64,000 bases of DNA from Verrucomicrobiales bacterium (GCA_029213195.1 JARGNI010000019.1:41226-105225); one strand, 5' to 3'; numbered from the stretch's first letter, positions 54,433 through 63,901 are shown. Notes: generated by a model from the sequence alone, not told the origin. Translations and numbers: made by a program.

Positions 54433-55917
54433 TCAGGGGAGGTAGGTGGGCGGTTTTCGTAAGGCCTCGTACTCCGGCCATTCGATGCGGCGTCCTTCGT
54501 AGCGGGGGAATTCCCAGGTGGGCCACTCAGGGCTTTCTTCGCGGACTTCCCGATAGAGGTTGATCAGCTGGGATTTCATCTTCTCGAAGCGCTGCGGTTC
54601 TTCCGATGAAAGATCGGTGGCCTCGGTGAGGTCGTCGCGAAGGTTGATGAGGTGGAACTCTTTCAACTCGGCCATCCGATTGGAAGAAAGGTCTTCTTCG
54701 GTGATTCCACCGCTGGGTTTCAGGTCAGGGTGATTAACGGTCGCGGAGAGTTTCCAGTCTCCTTCTCGGATGGCGGCCTTGACAGGGCCTCTTGCTCGGA
54801 GGAAATGCCAGTAGAGGGGAGTCTCCCGTTCGAGGCTTTCCCCTTCGAGGATCGGAAGCAAGCTGGTGCCGTCGATCGCTCGATCTTCCGGGGTGGGAAT
54901 TCCAACGGCCTCACAGAGGGTCGGGAGCCAATCGACTCCGGAAACCGGAGTGGAACTCACGGATCCGGGTTGCACTTTGCCAGGCCAACGCAGGATTCCG
55001 GGCACCCGGATTCCACCTTCCCAGAGGTAGCCTTTCTTGGCGCGGAGAGGACCGGCGGATCCGTAGGGATGATAGCGAGTCAGGGCGGGGCCATTGTCAC
55101 TGGTGAAAAAGACAAGCGTGTCGTCGCGCAATCCAAGGCTGTCGATTTCGGCCAAGAGCCGACCGAAACCCGCATCCATTTGCGTGATGTTCCCCCAGAG
55201 CGCTCTCTCGGCCGGGTCATCGAGGTGAGCGTAGTGACGGAGATGATGTTCCGCTGTGGCGATGGGTTCGTGAGGTTCATGATAGCAGACAAAGAGAAAA
55301 AAGGGATTTTCGGGATTTCGTCCGCGGCGGAGCCAATCGATGGCCTCGTCGGTGACAAGGTCGGCAGAGTAACCACGAAGTGGGCCGGTGGGGATCCCGT
55401 TGCGAACGAAATTCCAGGGGTTTCGGTGATTGGGAAGAGCGTTGTTCTGCACAGAGAACCAATGGTCGAAACCATGATCGTTCGGCTGGGGTTGACCGGG
55501 AAGGTTGAACATTCCATTGAGATGCCATTTCCCTGTGTGACAGGTGTCATATCCCTCTTTCTGGAGCAGCGACGCAATCGTGATTTCGGAGGCGGCGACA
55601 TGCATGGGGGAGAGCATCGGGATCCAGTTGTGGATTCCGACGCGCCAGGGAATCCGCCCGGTCATGAGTCCGGCTCGCGAAGGGGAGCAGTTGGCTGCCG
55701 CCGCATAGCAATCGGTGAATCGGAGACCTTCGGCTGCGAAGCGATCGAGATGAGGAGTGTGCACGACTTCATTTCCGTAACAACCGAGGTCGCCATAGCC
55801 AAGGTCGTCGGCCAGGACGAGAAGGATGTTGGGAGGAGAAGCCTTTTCCGTCGCCTCCGCTTTCGCGCAGAAGAAGGGAATCAGGACGAGGAAGGATAGG
55901 CAGCAACGCAAACTCAC
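54433..55917 (-). CDS. Secreted sulfatase (C-S-P-S-R type)
   Basis: 494 residues with a GTG start at 55917 chosen because it directly opens a signal peptide (SLRCCLSFLVLIPFFCAKAEA); an ATG at 55989 would add 24 polar residues. VLADDLGYGDLGCYGNEVVH is the usual opening, C77-S-P-S-R81 the formylglycine motif, followed by RAGLMTGR. FTSDNGPALTRYHPYGSAG and GKWHLNGMFNLPG mark the rest of the site, as in arylsulfatase A-type enzymes. It heads a run of three same-strand genes with the DUF1080 protein downstream. Substrate unknown; the start choice is the less certain point. Confidence 0.9.
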   Translation of the reverse strand: MSLRCCLSFLVLIPFFCAKAEATEKASPPNILLVLADDLGYGDLGCYGNEVVHTPHLDRFAAEGLRFTDCYAAAANCSPSRAGLMTGRIPWRVGIHNWIPMLSPMHVAASEITIASLLQKEGYDTCHTGKWHLNGMFNLPGQPQPNDHGFDHWFSVQNNALPNHRNPWNFVRNGIPTGPLRGYSADLVTDEAIDWLRRGRNPENPFFLFVCYHEPHEPIATAEHHLRHYAHLDDPAERALWGNITQMDAGFGRLLAEIDSLGLRDDTLVFFTSDNGPALTRYHPYGSAGPLRAKKGYLWEGGIRVPGILRWPGKVQPGSVSSTPVSGVDWLPTLCEAVGIPTPEDRAIDGTSLLPILEGESLERETPLYWHFLRARGPVKAAIREGDWKLSATVNHPDLKPSGGITEEDLSSNRMAELKEFHLINLRDDLTEATDLSSEEPQRFEKMKSQLINLYREVREESPEWPTWEFPRYEGRRIEWPEYEALRKPPTYLP

Positions 55918-56000
55918 ATCCGCTTTGTATCGGGAATGGCACGATTGCGTCAAGAGGCGAGTCGAGCCAGGGCCAGACTCGTGAGGCACAGCGATCGAGT

Positions 56001-57761
56001 TTACTCCTTCTCGAGGACGAGAGAGTAGACGTCGATCGCGCGACCGCTCACGATTTCGGGAGCGGAGAGAATGAGGGGGGCTCGCCCCTTTTCGAGACGA
56101 AGGGTGCCCATTTCGAGAGCTCGGAAATCCTTCACGAAGTAGTGAGACTCTTCGACCCGCTCCTTGGACTTGTCCCAGATCGGGGGATCGAAGGCTTCTG
56201 CAACGACGGTCTCTGTCGACGAGGCTCCCCGAGCAAGGCGGACACGTGTGCCGACGTTTTCCTCCGCACAGGTGTAGTAGAGAATGACTCGATAGTCACC
56301 AGGTTCGCCGACCTCGATATCCCAGGTGATTCGGTCTTCTTCGCTCGTCCAGTGGGTGAAGAACGAATTGTTGGGTGCCTTGGAACTTCGTCGGATCGTT
56401 CCATGAGGGACTCCATCGCGAGCGGGGAGGGTGGTGGAGTCCGCGTAGCCAACAGTAAAGGGACGGTCCGCAAAACGGGAGAACGACTGCGCCGCCTCCT
56501 CGCGGTGTTCCTGGAGCGCAGCTCGCAGAGTCTTCGCAATCTCGGGTTTCTCGTCGGCAAGGTCGTTTTGTTGTCCACGGTCCTTCGTGATGTCAAAGAG
56601 GGCCCCGTCGTTATCGAGCCGGTATTGGTGGGTTCTCACCGTCGCCTTCTTTCTCCAAACACTGAAGAGATGACGGTCCGGCCAATTTGCGTCCGAGTCA
56701 CCGAGGAGAAGCGGAGCGAAGCTTCGGCCGTTGATCGGTTTCGCTGTTCTGTTAGGAATTCCGGCAAGATCGGCAAGCGTGGAAAAAAGGTCGATCGCTC
56801 CGACAACTTCGGGGACCGATCGCCGAGCAGGAATCTTTCCTGGCCAGCGAATCAGGAAAGGGGATCGCAGACCTCCTTCCTCGACGGAAGCTTTTTTCCC
56901 TTTCATCCCGCCATTCCAGCGATAGGAGTTCGGTCCGTTATCGGAAAAATAGATTACGAGGGTGTCGTTTTTCAGATCGAGGCGATCGAGGGTCTCGAGG
57001 ACTCGCCCGACATTCCAATCGATATTCTCACACATCGCGAGAGCGGCCCGGGTTGCTGCGAGGTCTTCCTTCTCGGGATCGCGATATTTCATCTCCGGCT
57101 GCATGCCATCGAACTTCTCGTAGAAGTCGTCGTCGACGTAGAAGGGCGAGTGCGGTGTCGGAAGTGGCACGTAGCAGAAAAAGGGATTCTCCTGATGCTT
57201 CTCGATAAAGCGAATCGCATGGTTGGTGATGTCGTCCGTGATGTAACCCTGACCTTTCACCCGGGTGCGATTGTGATCGAGAGGAGGGCTGAAATAGTGC
57301 CCCCAGTGGCCGGAGGTGAAGCCATAAAACTCGTCGAATCCGCGATCGAGAGGATGATAGGGAGACTGGGTGCCATTGTGCCATTTCCCAAAAATCCCCG
57401 TGGCATATCCCGCCGCCTTGAGGAGATCGGCGACTGTGGTTTCGTCAGGGTTGAGTCGTCCCGAGCCTTCGCTGACTCCGCTCACCCCAGTGCGAAAGTG
57501 ATATCGTCCGGTAAGAAACTCCGCTCGTGTCGGGGCGCAGACCGCACAGACGTAGAAATTCTCGAGGAGGGTGCCTTCCTCGGCGAGAGAGTCGAGATGT
57601 GGGGTGGCGAGGTTGGTGTTGCCGTGAACGCTCAGGTCACCCCATCCCTGGTCGTCCGCGAGAAAGATGACGACGTTGGGTTTCGGATCGCTGCACAAGC
57701 CCAGTTCGATCACCGCGAACAGCAGAGAGAGAATGAAGAGGAGAGAAGATCTGAAGATCAT
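56001..57761 (-). CDS. Secreted sulfatase (C-A-P-T-R type) with C-terminal carbohydrate-binding-like part
   Basis: 586 residues from ATG 57761 (longer frame to 57884 rejected: no secretion signal there). Signal peptide IFRSSLLFILSLLFAVIELG. FLADDQGWGDLSVHGNTNLA opens the domain; C75-A-P-T-R79 is the formylglycine motif. GKWHNGTQSPYHPLDRGFDE and YFSDNGPNSYRWNGGMKGKK complete the active site. Residues about 460-580 form a beta-sandwich-like tail (ITWDIEVGEPGDYRVILYYT) that may bind glycan. It is the second of the three same-strand genes with the DUF1080 protein at 57808 upstream, 46 bases away. Substrate unknown. Confidence 0.9.
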   Translation of the reverse strand: MIFRSSLLFILSLLFAVIELGLCSDPKPNVVIFLADDQGWGDLSVHGNTNLATPHLDSLAEEGTLLENFYVCAVCAPTRAEFLTGRYHFRTGVSGVSEGSGRLNPDETTVADLLKAAGYATGIFGKWHNGTQSPYHPLDRGFDEFYGFTSGHWGHYFSPPLDHNRTRVKGQGYITDDITNHAIRFIEKHQENPFFCYVPLPTPHSPFYVDDDFYEKFDGMQPEMKYRDPEKEDLAATRAALAMCENIDWNVGRVLETLDRLDLKNDTLVIYFSDNGPNSYRWNGGMKGKKASVEEGGLRSPFLIRWPGKIPARRSVPEVVGAIDLFSTLADLAGIPNRTAKPINGRSFAPLLLGDSDANWPDRHLFSVWRKKATVRTHQYRLDNDGALFDITKDRGQQNDLADEKPEIAKTLRAALQEHREEAAQSFSRFADRPFTVGYADSTTLPARDGVPHGTIRRSSKAPNNSFFTHWTSEEDRITWDIEVGEPGDYRVILYYTCAEENVGTRVRLARGASSTETVVAEAFDPPIWDKSKERVEESHYFVKDFRALEMGTLRLEKGRAPLILSAPEIVSGRAIDVYSLVLEKE

Positions 57762-57807
57762 GAGCCTTAGAAGACACCGGGCGACGGACTTGGACGAGAG
57801 TGAAGGC

Positions 57808-58599
57808 CTACTCTTCAAGAGGTAGGATCTCCACTTTCCGGAACTCGATGGGATGACTTTCCGATTGCAGGGAAATCGTCCCACCGGACAGCTCGATCTT
57901 TCCGCCGGCTTTTTCGATCAGTTTCTCTCCCTGGGGATCCTCTCCGTCGAGAACGGGTTTCTGGTATTCGAGAACTTTTTGGCCTCCGGCAAAGTGACGA
58001 ATGACCTCGTGTCCTCGGACCTCGATCTCGACGGTGACCCAGTCGTCGCCGTGGAAGGTCTTCGATTCGGAAGAAACGCAATGCCGTTTGATCAGTTCAC
58101 CCTTCATGAAAACGTGGGTGCCTGGTGTGCAGAGATTGGCATTGGTGCGGGCGTCCTTGCCGTTCCCGCCGAGAAGCTGGACCTCGATGGAGACCGGAAA
58201 GTCCTGGTCTTCGGTCATGGTCGCGGGATCCTGACCGTGCACCATGACTCCGCTGTTCCGAAACGCCCATCCGGGGCCACCTTTGATCTGGTCGCCGGTG
58301 AATCGATACTCCACTCGGAAACGATAGTTGGAATAGGGGGTCTTGTAGAAGAGGTGTCCAAAGGTTTCATTGAACTCCTCGTAGTTCTCGTAGTCCACCT
58401 TGAGGAGACCGTCCTCGACCCGGAAGGTATTCCGCGAGTCCTCGCCATATTTTTCGTAGCGAATCTTGGGCGTCCAGCCCGAGAGGTCTTTCCCATTGAA
58501 GAGTGAGATCCATTTCTCGTCTTTTTTTTCTTCCTCCGCAGGGACGAAGGAAAGCAGAGAAAGGGAGAGCACGGCGAAGAAAGGAAGAGGGGATTTCAT
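57808..58599 (-). CDS. Secreted DUF1080 protein
   Basis: 263 residues, signal peptide KSPLPFFAVLSLSLLSFVPA followed by a Lys/Glu-rich stretch. WISLFNGKDLSGWTPKI is the classic DUF1080 (3-keto-disaccharide hydrolase domain) opening, and GPGWAFRNSGVMVHGQDPAT and GDDWVTVEIEVRGHEVIRHF mark the beta-sandwich. Family members bind or hydrolyse 3-keto sugars made by periplasmic oxidases. Standing upstream of a sulfatase on the same strand it is a likely operon partner. It is the third DUF1080 domain in the window. Confidence 0.88.
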   Translation of the reverse strand: MKSPLPFFAVLSLSLLSFVPAEEEKKDEKWISLFNGKDLSGWTPKIRYEKYGEDSRNTFRVEDGLLKVDYENYEEFNETFGHLFYKTPYSNYRFRVEYRFTGDQIKGGPGWAFRNSGVMVHGQDPATMTEDQDFPVSIEVQLLGGNGKDARTNANLCTPGTHVFMKGELIKRHCVSSESKTFHGDDWVTVEIEVRGHEVIRHFAGGQKVLEYQKPVLDGEDPQGEKLIEKAGGKIELSGGTISLQSESHPIEFRKVEILPLEE

Positions 58600-58754
58600 A
58601 ACTGGATACGGCTAGAGTATCCCCTATCGCGGGGTGACGCCAATACTCAAAAAGGGGACTCTTCGGCGGCGGGATAGTCTGAGCGAATGGCGCTACTTTT
58701 CGTCCTCCAGCCAATGCTGCTCTTCGCCCCTCGCAGGATCCCACGAAAAGATTC

Positions 58755-59657
58755 TCAGGGAAGGGGTGATTTCAGAAAATCGGCGACGAGTTGAATTCGT
58801 TCGGAATCATAGAAGCCCTTCCCACCATGTTCTCCACCGTGCAGGACGATGAGTTCTGCTTTCTCCGGGATCCCGGCGGTGCGATAGGCTCCGATCAGTT
58901 CATGAGACTGATTGACCGGTACCTGGGGATCCTGGTCTCCATGGATCATGAGGAGCGGGGGATCCTTGTGGTCGACGTGAAAGACGGGGCTGGCGAGTCG
59001 AGCGAGATCCGGGACGTCCTCGGGTTGAGCGCGGAGGAGAAGTTGCAGAGCAGGAATGCGGACTCCGAGCCCATGAGGGGTCGATTGTTTGAGGATCGTC
59101 AGGAAATTGCTGGGGCCGTAGAAATCGACGATCGCGACGACATCGGAGCTTTCCTCCCCGTGAGTCCCGATTTCCCCTTCCAGTTCTTCGTGTCCATTCG
59201 TGACCCCGACGAGAGCGGCGAGGTGTCCCCCGGCGGAGGCTCCGGCGATCGCGATCGAGTCCGCCTTGTAGCCGAACTTCTCCTCGTTTTCGGTTGCTCT
59301 GAGAAAGCGGATCGCCGCCTTGATGTCGTGCACCTGGGCCGGAAAGGGTGCCACCGGACTGAGGCGGTAGTTGATGCTGGCGATTGTGAATCCGTGATCG
59401 AGAAGCCCGTGGACAGGCATTCTTTCTTTCGAGCCGGCTCGCCAGGCCCCTCCGTGAACCCAGACTACGAGAGGAAGATCGGCCCGTGTTTCGGGAAGAT
59501 AGAGATCGAGTCGAAGAGAGGTTTCACCGACGACGGCATACTCCACATCCTTGTGAGCGGGTGTCGTGGGCTGAGCCAACAGGGTTGAGTCCATGATCCA
59601 ACAGGGTAAGGCGAGACAAATAAGAGGTAGCAGGCAAGGCAGGGGACGGAATCTCAT
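58755..59657 (-). CDS. Secreted alpha/beta-hydrolase (carbohydrate acetyl/feruloyl esterase-like)
   Basis: 300 residues from ATG 59657 with signal peptide RFRPLPCLLPLICLALPCW. VVWVHGGAWRAGSKERMPVH gives the oxyanion HGGAW, IAGASAGGHLAALVG the nucleophile Ser, and LHGGEHGGKGF the likely His near the end; MIHGDQDPQVPVNQS carries the Asp. This is the BD-FAE/acetylxylan-esterase-like group. It would deacylate a glycan. It resembles the esterase half of the fusion at 3310, but stands alone and upstream of a DUF1080 gene, so the fusion may have formed from such neighbours (inference). The 155-base gap to the DUF1080 gene has no gene. Confidence 0.88.
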   Translation of the reverse strand: MRFRPLPCLLPLICLALPCWIMDSTLLAQPTTPAHKDVEYAVVGETSLRLDLYLPETRADLPLVVWVHGGAWRAGSKERMPVHGLLDHGFTIASINYRLSPVAPFPAQVHDIKAAIRFLRATENEEKFGYKADSIAIAGASAGGHLAALVGVTNGHEELEGEIGTHGEESSDVVAIVDFYGPSNFLTILKQSTPHGLGVRIPALQLLLRAQPEDVPDLARLASPVFHVDHKDPPLLMIHGDQDPQVPVNQSHELIGAYRTAGIPEKAELIVLHGGEHGGKGFYDSERIQLVADFLKSPLP

Positions 59658-59799
59658 ATCGCGAGCGGAAGGGGTGGTGAGGCTATAGCAAAAGCTCTTT
59701 GAAATGACAAACCTTGATGGCAAATCGGATCGTGTTTACGGAGGAAATGTCGATCGAATTCCCTTGTTTCCCCCAATGGCCACTGCCAGATTTCCGACC

Positions 59800-61041
59800 A
59801 TGAAGTACCTTGGATCGTTCCTTGCTTTCGGCTTTCTACTGGTGGGCTCACTTGCGGCAGAGTCTCCCTCGCAACGTCAATTGGATCAATGGCTGAAGCG
59901 CTTTCCCGCTGCGGATACGAATGAGGATGGGAAGCTGACCCTGGACGAGGCGATGGCGTATCGAGACAAGCTTCGAGGCGGATCAGGAAAGGCCGGGAAC
60001 AATCGTCAACGCGGAGCACCCCGAAATTTCGAAGTCGATCCCGGATGGGATGAAGAACGCTTTCCTGATCATGCAATCTGTTACCAGTCTCCCGAGCAGA
60101 TTGCGGAGGTGTATCGGAAGAGCCTCAATGGGAAGGGGAGGGCGATTACGTCATACGAGAAGCCTGAGAGTGGTGCCCTCCGCATTGTGGGGACGGGACA
60201 CAGTTTCATGGCACCGGGGTATCGAACCCTGCCTCAGATCTGTCAGGCGACGGGATTCGATCAACCCCTCCTGACCCATACCGGAGGAGGGGTCACCGGG
60301 AGCACGCGATACAAGTGGGAGCAGGAGAATGGAATCTTCCAGTTCGATGGGCAGCCCATTCCCAAGCTGATGGCATCGATCGCCAATGCCGAGTGGGATG
60401 CCATGATGTGGGGCCCCTATTTCCATGATCGGATCGAGTTCTACCAGTGCTGGATCGATTTCTGCCTGAAATACAATCCGGACATGAAATTCTTTCTCTC
60501 CGACGCCTGGCCGCAGCTCTACCAGTTGGAAGAGAAACCGGAAACCGAGGCGTTCTTCACCGAGGCGGTCATCGAGAAAATGGGCCGGGAGCGTCACGGA
60601 GGCTACGCGAAACTGGTCGAGGCACTGCGAGAGCAGTATTCCGAGCGCATCTTCATTCTCCCGACCTCGGATGCCATGGTTCTGGCTGCGAAACGATTTC
60701 TTCGCGGAGAACTCCCCCAGGTCGAGGGACTGCACAGCGCGGTGGGAGAAAAGGAAGAACGTGCGCTCTGGCGGGATGAACTGGGACACCTCGGTCCTGG
60801 ATTCGATCGACTGGAGGGATATGTCTTCTACGCGACCCTCTACGGTCGTTCGCCGGTGTTGATCGAGGAGCCGATTCCGTTTCGCGGTTCGAGCGCATTT
60901 CCCGGTCCGGAACTCGATGGCATTTTCCGAGAGATTGCCTGGCAGGCGGTGATCGGAAATCCTCTCTCCGGCGTTGTGGATAAGGATGGCGATGGGGTGG
61001 GAGACGAGGCCGCTGAGCTTGAGGCCGTGAAGCTCGACTGA
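59800..61041 (+). CDS. Secreted EF-hand plus SGNH-like protein
   Basis: 413 residues from ATG 59800, signal peptide KYLGSFLAFGFLLVGSLAA. An EF-hand-type calcium loop DTNEDGKLTLDE lies at about 39-50, a Gly/Asn-rich linker (about 60-80) follows, and the SGNH-like domain starts around LRIVGTGHSFMAPGYRTLPQ with the likely catalytic Ser in GTGHSF. Another calcium-binding type stretch, DKDGDGVGDE, sits near the end (about 397-406). The overall pattern resembles the GNSYT-type SGNH protein at 42681. Function probably as secreted esterase needing calcium; no direct proof. It is divergent from the esterase at 59657 and converges with the AlkD-like gene. Confidence 0.72.
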   Translation: MKYLGSFLAFGFLLVGSLAAESPSQRQLDQWLKRFPAADTNEDGKLTLDEAMAYRDKLRGGSGKAGNNRQRGAPRNFEVDPGWDEERFPDHAICYQSPEQIAEVYRKSLNGKGRAITSYEKPESGALRIVGTGHSFMAPGYRTLPQICQATGFDQPLLTHTGGGVTGSTRYKWEQENGIFQFDGQPIPKLMASIANAEWDAMMWGPYFHDRIEFYQCWIDFCLKYNPDMKFFLSDAWPQLYQLEEKPETEAFFTEAVIEKMGRERHGGYAKLVEALREQYSERIFILPTSDAMVLAAKRFLRGELPQVEGLHSAVGEKEERALWRDELGHLGPGFDRLEGYVFYATLYGRSPVLIEEPIPFRGSSAFPGPELDGIFREIAWQAVIGNPLSGVVDKDGDGVGDEAAELEAVKLD

Positions 61042-61090
61042 TCATCAACTGCAACCATTCGGTTCGCGTGTGCGCGGAACGCGAAAGGGC

Positions 61091-61798
61091 TCAGCACTTG
61101 GCTGACTTCTTTTTCTTCCCGACCCGCCCCTTGGCTTCGACTTTGCGAAGATAGTCGGGAGCGAAAGGAGTCTGGCATGCGGTCTGTCCGTGATCGATTT
61201 CTACGACACCGATGGATTCCGCGGTTGCGAGGGCGGTATCGAAGAGGGGGGCGATTCCGCTACCGGTGGCGATCACGAAGTGATTCATCGCATACTTGGA
61301 TTCGTTGCCCGCGGCGTGGATTTCTTTCTCAGCGCGAGCGAGCAATTTTTGAAAGAGGGAAAAATCCAGTTCATCGTCGGGTTTGACCATGGCCATGAGA
61401 GACAGTGTGCTCCATCCGACCGAAGCAACCAGGTCACTTTTCCGATCGATCCATTCGACAGCGAGGTCCCGTCCGTGAGGGCTTCCGGCGGCGACGGAAG
61501 GAACGACCGATCCGTTCAGGGACGCCCCGTAGGCTTCACGGGCCCACTTTCTCAACTGTGTCTTCGTCATTCTCTCGTCTTCGGCGATCAGGCTCGAGAA
61601 ATACATGGCGTCGTAGTTGCCGCTGTCCCAGAGATCGAGAGCGAGACCGTGATCGGACTGGATCGCTTTTCGCAACTTCTGCATATCCCCGATCTTCACC
61701 CCGAAGAGTGGTTCCCGAGCCCCGTGTCGCATCAGGGTTTTCTTCGTTCCTGGATTTCCGAGAGACTGCAGCTCTGCGAGGACTTCTTTCGCGGTCAT
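61091..61798 (-). CDS. AlkD-like DNA alkylation repair protein
   Basis: 235 residues of HEAT-like helices: VKIGDMQKLRKAIQSDHGLA, DLWDSGNYDAMYFSSLIAED and SLMAMVKPDDELDFSLFQKL fit the AlkD-like family (DNA alkylation repair enzyme), which removes alkylated bases or, in many members, has no shown activity. The end is rich in Lys (GKKKKSAKC). Cytoplasmic and without signal peptide, so it stands out among secreted neighbours. Whether the key AlkD residues are kept could not be judged by eye, so the name is by fold only. Confidence 0.75.
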   Translation of the reverse strand: MTAKEVLAELQSLGNPGTKKTLMRHGAREPLFGVKIGDMQKLRKAIQSDHGLALDLWDSGNYDAMYFSSLIAEDERMTKTQLRKWAREAYGASLNGSVVPSVAAGSPHGRDLAVEWIDRKSDLVASVGWSTLSLMAMVKPDDELDFSLFQKLLARAEKEIHAAGNESKYAMNHFVIATGSGIAPLFDTALATAESIGVVEIDHGQTACQTPFAPDYLRKVEAKGRVGKKKKSAKC

Positions 61799-61944
61799 GA
61801 AGGGTAGAGTAGGGCACGCGTCGATTAGGAAACAATCTTCGAATCAGCGTTCCTGTGGTCATGTCCTCTCCTGCCAGGTGACTGTCCGCCTGCGTTGCGG
61901 CGACAAATTTCTTTTCTTCTCGAATCGATTTGCCAGCATGGGGA

Positions 61945-62973
61945 ATGATGAAGTCCATTTTTCTCGCGTGTTCGGTCCTTTTTGCTGGCAGTCTTTTTGC
62001 CGAGGCAGAGGAGAAGCTGAAGGTTTTCATTCTTGCCGGGCAATCGAACATGGAGGGCAAGGCGAAGGTGTCCCTGATGGAGACCCAGGCGGTTCGGGAG
62101 GATACGGCCGCTCTCTACATCCATCTTCGGGATGGCGATGGAGAATGGAAAGTTCGTGACGATGTCTGGATCCGGTTCCTGAATCGGTCGGGAAGTCTCA
62201 CCGTAGGTTTCGGGAGCCCTGATCGAGTGGGGCCCGAGCTGGAGTTTGGAAATGTCATCGGCGATCATTTCGAGGAGCCTGTTCTACTCATCAAGACGGC
62301 ATGGGGAGGGAAGAGTCTTTATCGAGATTTTCGTCCCCCCAGTTCCGGTCTGCCCGTAGCGGAGATTCTCGCGGCGCAGTTGGAAAGGGCGCAGAAGAAA
62401 AAGCCCGAGACCACGCTGGCAGAGATCGAGGCATCCTACGGGCATTACTATCGGCTCATGCTTCAGGAGGTGGACGAGACTTTGAAGAACCTCGGCGAGA
62501 GCTTCCCCGACTTGGCTGGCCGGGAGCCTGAGATCGCCGGACTCGTCTGGTTTCAAGGATGGAATGATATGGTCAATGCCGACTACGTCGCCGAGTACTC
62601 GGAGCACATGGTGAACTTCATTCGGGACGTTCGCAAGGATCTCGGATCTCCGAAGCTTCCTTTCGTTATTGGCCAGTTAGGAGTCGGTGGCAAAGATCCA
62701 AGCAAGCCCAACGAGCGGCGTGATGAGTTCAAGGCAAACCAGGCTGCGCCAGCTTCTTTGCCGGAATTCCGGGACAATGTGGCAGTCGTGGAAACCGATC
62801 AGTATTGGGATACGACCGCCCAGGCGGTTTTCGACAAGGGCTGGAAGCAGAATATCGAGGCGTGGGAAGCTGTCGGTTCGGATTATCCCTTCCACTACCT
62901 CGGGAGTCCGAAAACCTTTCTCGGGATCGGGCGGGGTTTCGGTGAGGCAATGATCGAACTGCTCGGCAAGTAG
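61945..62973 (+). CDS. Secreted SGNH carbohydrate esterase (sialate O-acetylesterase-like), paralogue of the one at 39050
   Basis: 342 residues, ATGATG start (61945 or 61948), signal peptide KSIFLACSVLFAGSLFAEA. GQSNM (KVFILAGQSNMEGKA), IKTAWGGKSLYRDFRPP and LVWFQGWNDMVNADY are the three conserved blocks, near-identical to the protein at 39050, which also shares FIRDVRKDL and LGVGG. It lacks the Lys/Glu-rich insert of the paralogue. Likely deacetylation of a sugar outside the cytoplasm. A GGGGA stretch lies just before the start and may be a weak ribosome-binding site. It converges with the cyanophycinase-like gene, three bases apart. Confidence 0.88.
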   Translation: MMKSIFLACSVLFAGSLFAEAEEKLKVFILAGQSNMEGKAKVSLMETQAVREDTAALYIHLRDGDGEWKVRDDVWIRFLNRSGSLTVGFGSPDRVGPELEFGNVIGDHFEEPVLLIKTAWGGKSLYRDFRPPSSGLPVAEILAAQLERAQKKKPETTLAEIEASYGHYYRLMLQEVDETLKNLGESFPDLAGREPEIAGLVWFQGWNDMVNADYVAEYSEHMVNFIRDVRKDLGSPKLPFVIGQLGVGGKDPSKPNERRDEFKANQAAPASLPEFRDNVAVVETDQYWDTTAQAVFDKGWKQNIEAWEAVGSDYPFHYLGSPKTFLGIGRGFGEAMIELLGK

Positions 62974-62976
62974 GAC

Positions 62977-63819
62977 TCAGTCGAGAACTTTTCGACTGGC
63001 TAGATCGAACTTCTGTCCTTTCTCGAGGAAGAAGTAGCGATCCGATCCTGTTTTCCAGCGCCGTGAATCGTAGAGTGCCACTTTCGACTGGCCCAGGACC
63101 GAGGCGGTCCCATCGTGAACGAGGAGGGCGGTTCCTTCATCGACGGCGATGCCGAGAAGGTGGGGGTGCTTCTCGATGACGGGGATCATGTCGTTGAGCC
63201 GCTTTCTCTTGATCGCATGTTGGTCGATGGCGGTGTCAGGAAGAAATCCGAATCCGGTTACGCGCCCTTCTGCCATCATGATGTGATTGCCCTCGGGGGC
63301 TCCCCGAACCAGGTAGGAACCCTGCACGGTGGCGCCTGCCGAGGATCCGGCAATGACTCCTCCTCGCTGGTAGACCGAGTGGAAGGCCTCCGCCGTCAAG
63401 GTATCGAGATAGGCATCGGTCGTTCGCCACTGGCGGCCTCCGGAGAACCAGATCGCAGTCGCGGTCTTGAGGGGCTCGAGGAACTCTTCGGTATTGGCGA
63501 CTTCGCGAGAGCGGGTGTGAAGAATCGAAATCTTTCCGAACTCTAGACCGCGAATCCACGAAGGCATGGACTCGAGATCGGTCTTGATCTTGCCTTGTCC
63601 TGAAGTGGGAACAACGACGAGATGTCCTTCCTGGCCACCACCGAGTTCGACGAACTTTTCCATGACCTCTTTGGTCAGGGGGCCTCCACCATGAATGATG
63701 AGATGGCCTTTGGGAGGCGTGGAAGGTTGATGCCTCGTCTCGCCGGGAAGTCGGGAGGTGGAGAGCAGCACAAAGATGAGGAGGATCGAAAGAGTTGAGA
63801 GAAGGGCGCGGCGAGTCAT
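62977..63819 (-). CDS. Secreted cyanophycinase-like serine peptidase (family S51)
   Basis: 280 residues, signal peptide TRRALLSTLSILLIFVLLST. A class-I-glutamine-amidotransferase-like fold with nucleophile elbow GGVIAGSSAGATVQG, where the Ser in SSAGA is catalytic, and HLIIHGGGPLTKEVMEKF near the start. GHLVVVPTSGQGK and the FSGGRQWRTTDAYL stretch are also characteristic of cyanophycinase, which cuts the Asp-Arg polymer cyanophycin or isoaspartyl peptides. The signal peptide suggests action outside the cytoplasm, as in extracellular cyanophycinases. No cyanophycin synthetase gene is in the window. It ends the annotated region; only repeats follow. Confidence 0.85.
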   Translation of the reverse strand: MTRRALLSTLSILLIFVLLSTSRLPGETRHQPSTPPKGHLIIHGGGPLTKEVMEKFVELGGGQEGHLVVVPTSGQGKIKTDLESMPSWIRGLEFGKISILHTRSREVANTEEFLEPLKTATAIWFSGGRQWRTTDAYLDTLTAEAFHSVYQRGGVIAGSSAGATVQGSYLVRGAPEGNHIMMAEGRVTGFGFLPDTAIDQHAIKRKRLNDMIPVIEKHPHLLGIAVDEGTALLVHDGTASVLGQSKVALYDSRRWKTGSDRYFFLEKGQKFDLASRKVLD

Positions 63820-63901
63820 GGGCTAGGGAGATGCTAAGGAGGGTGGGATTTTCGAAGTGAAAAATCAAGACAAGGAGAGACGTCCTGGAGAAACCCATGA
63901 A

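Noticed and set aside
61041..61090. GTTC-GCG / CGC-GGAAC hairpin between convergent genes
   Set aside because: The stem has a bulge and no T run follows, so it was not called a terminator.
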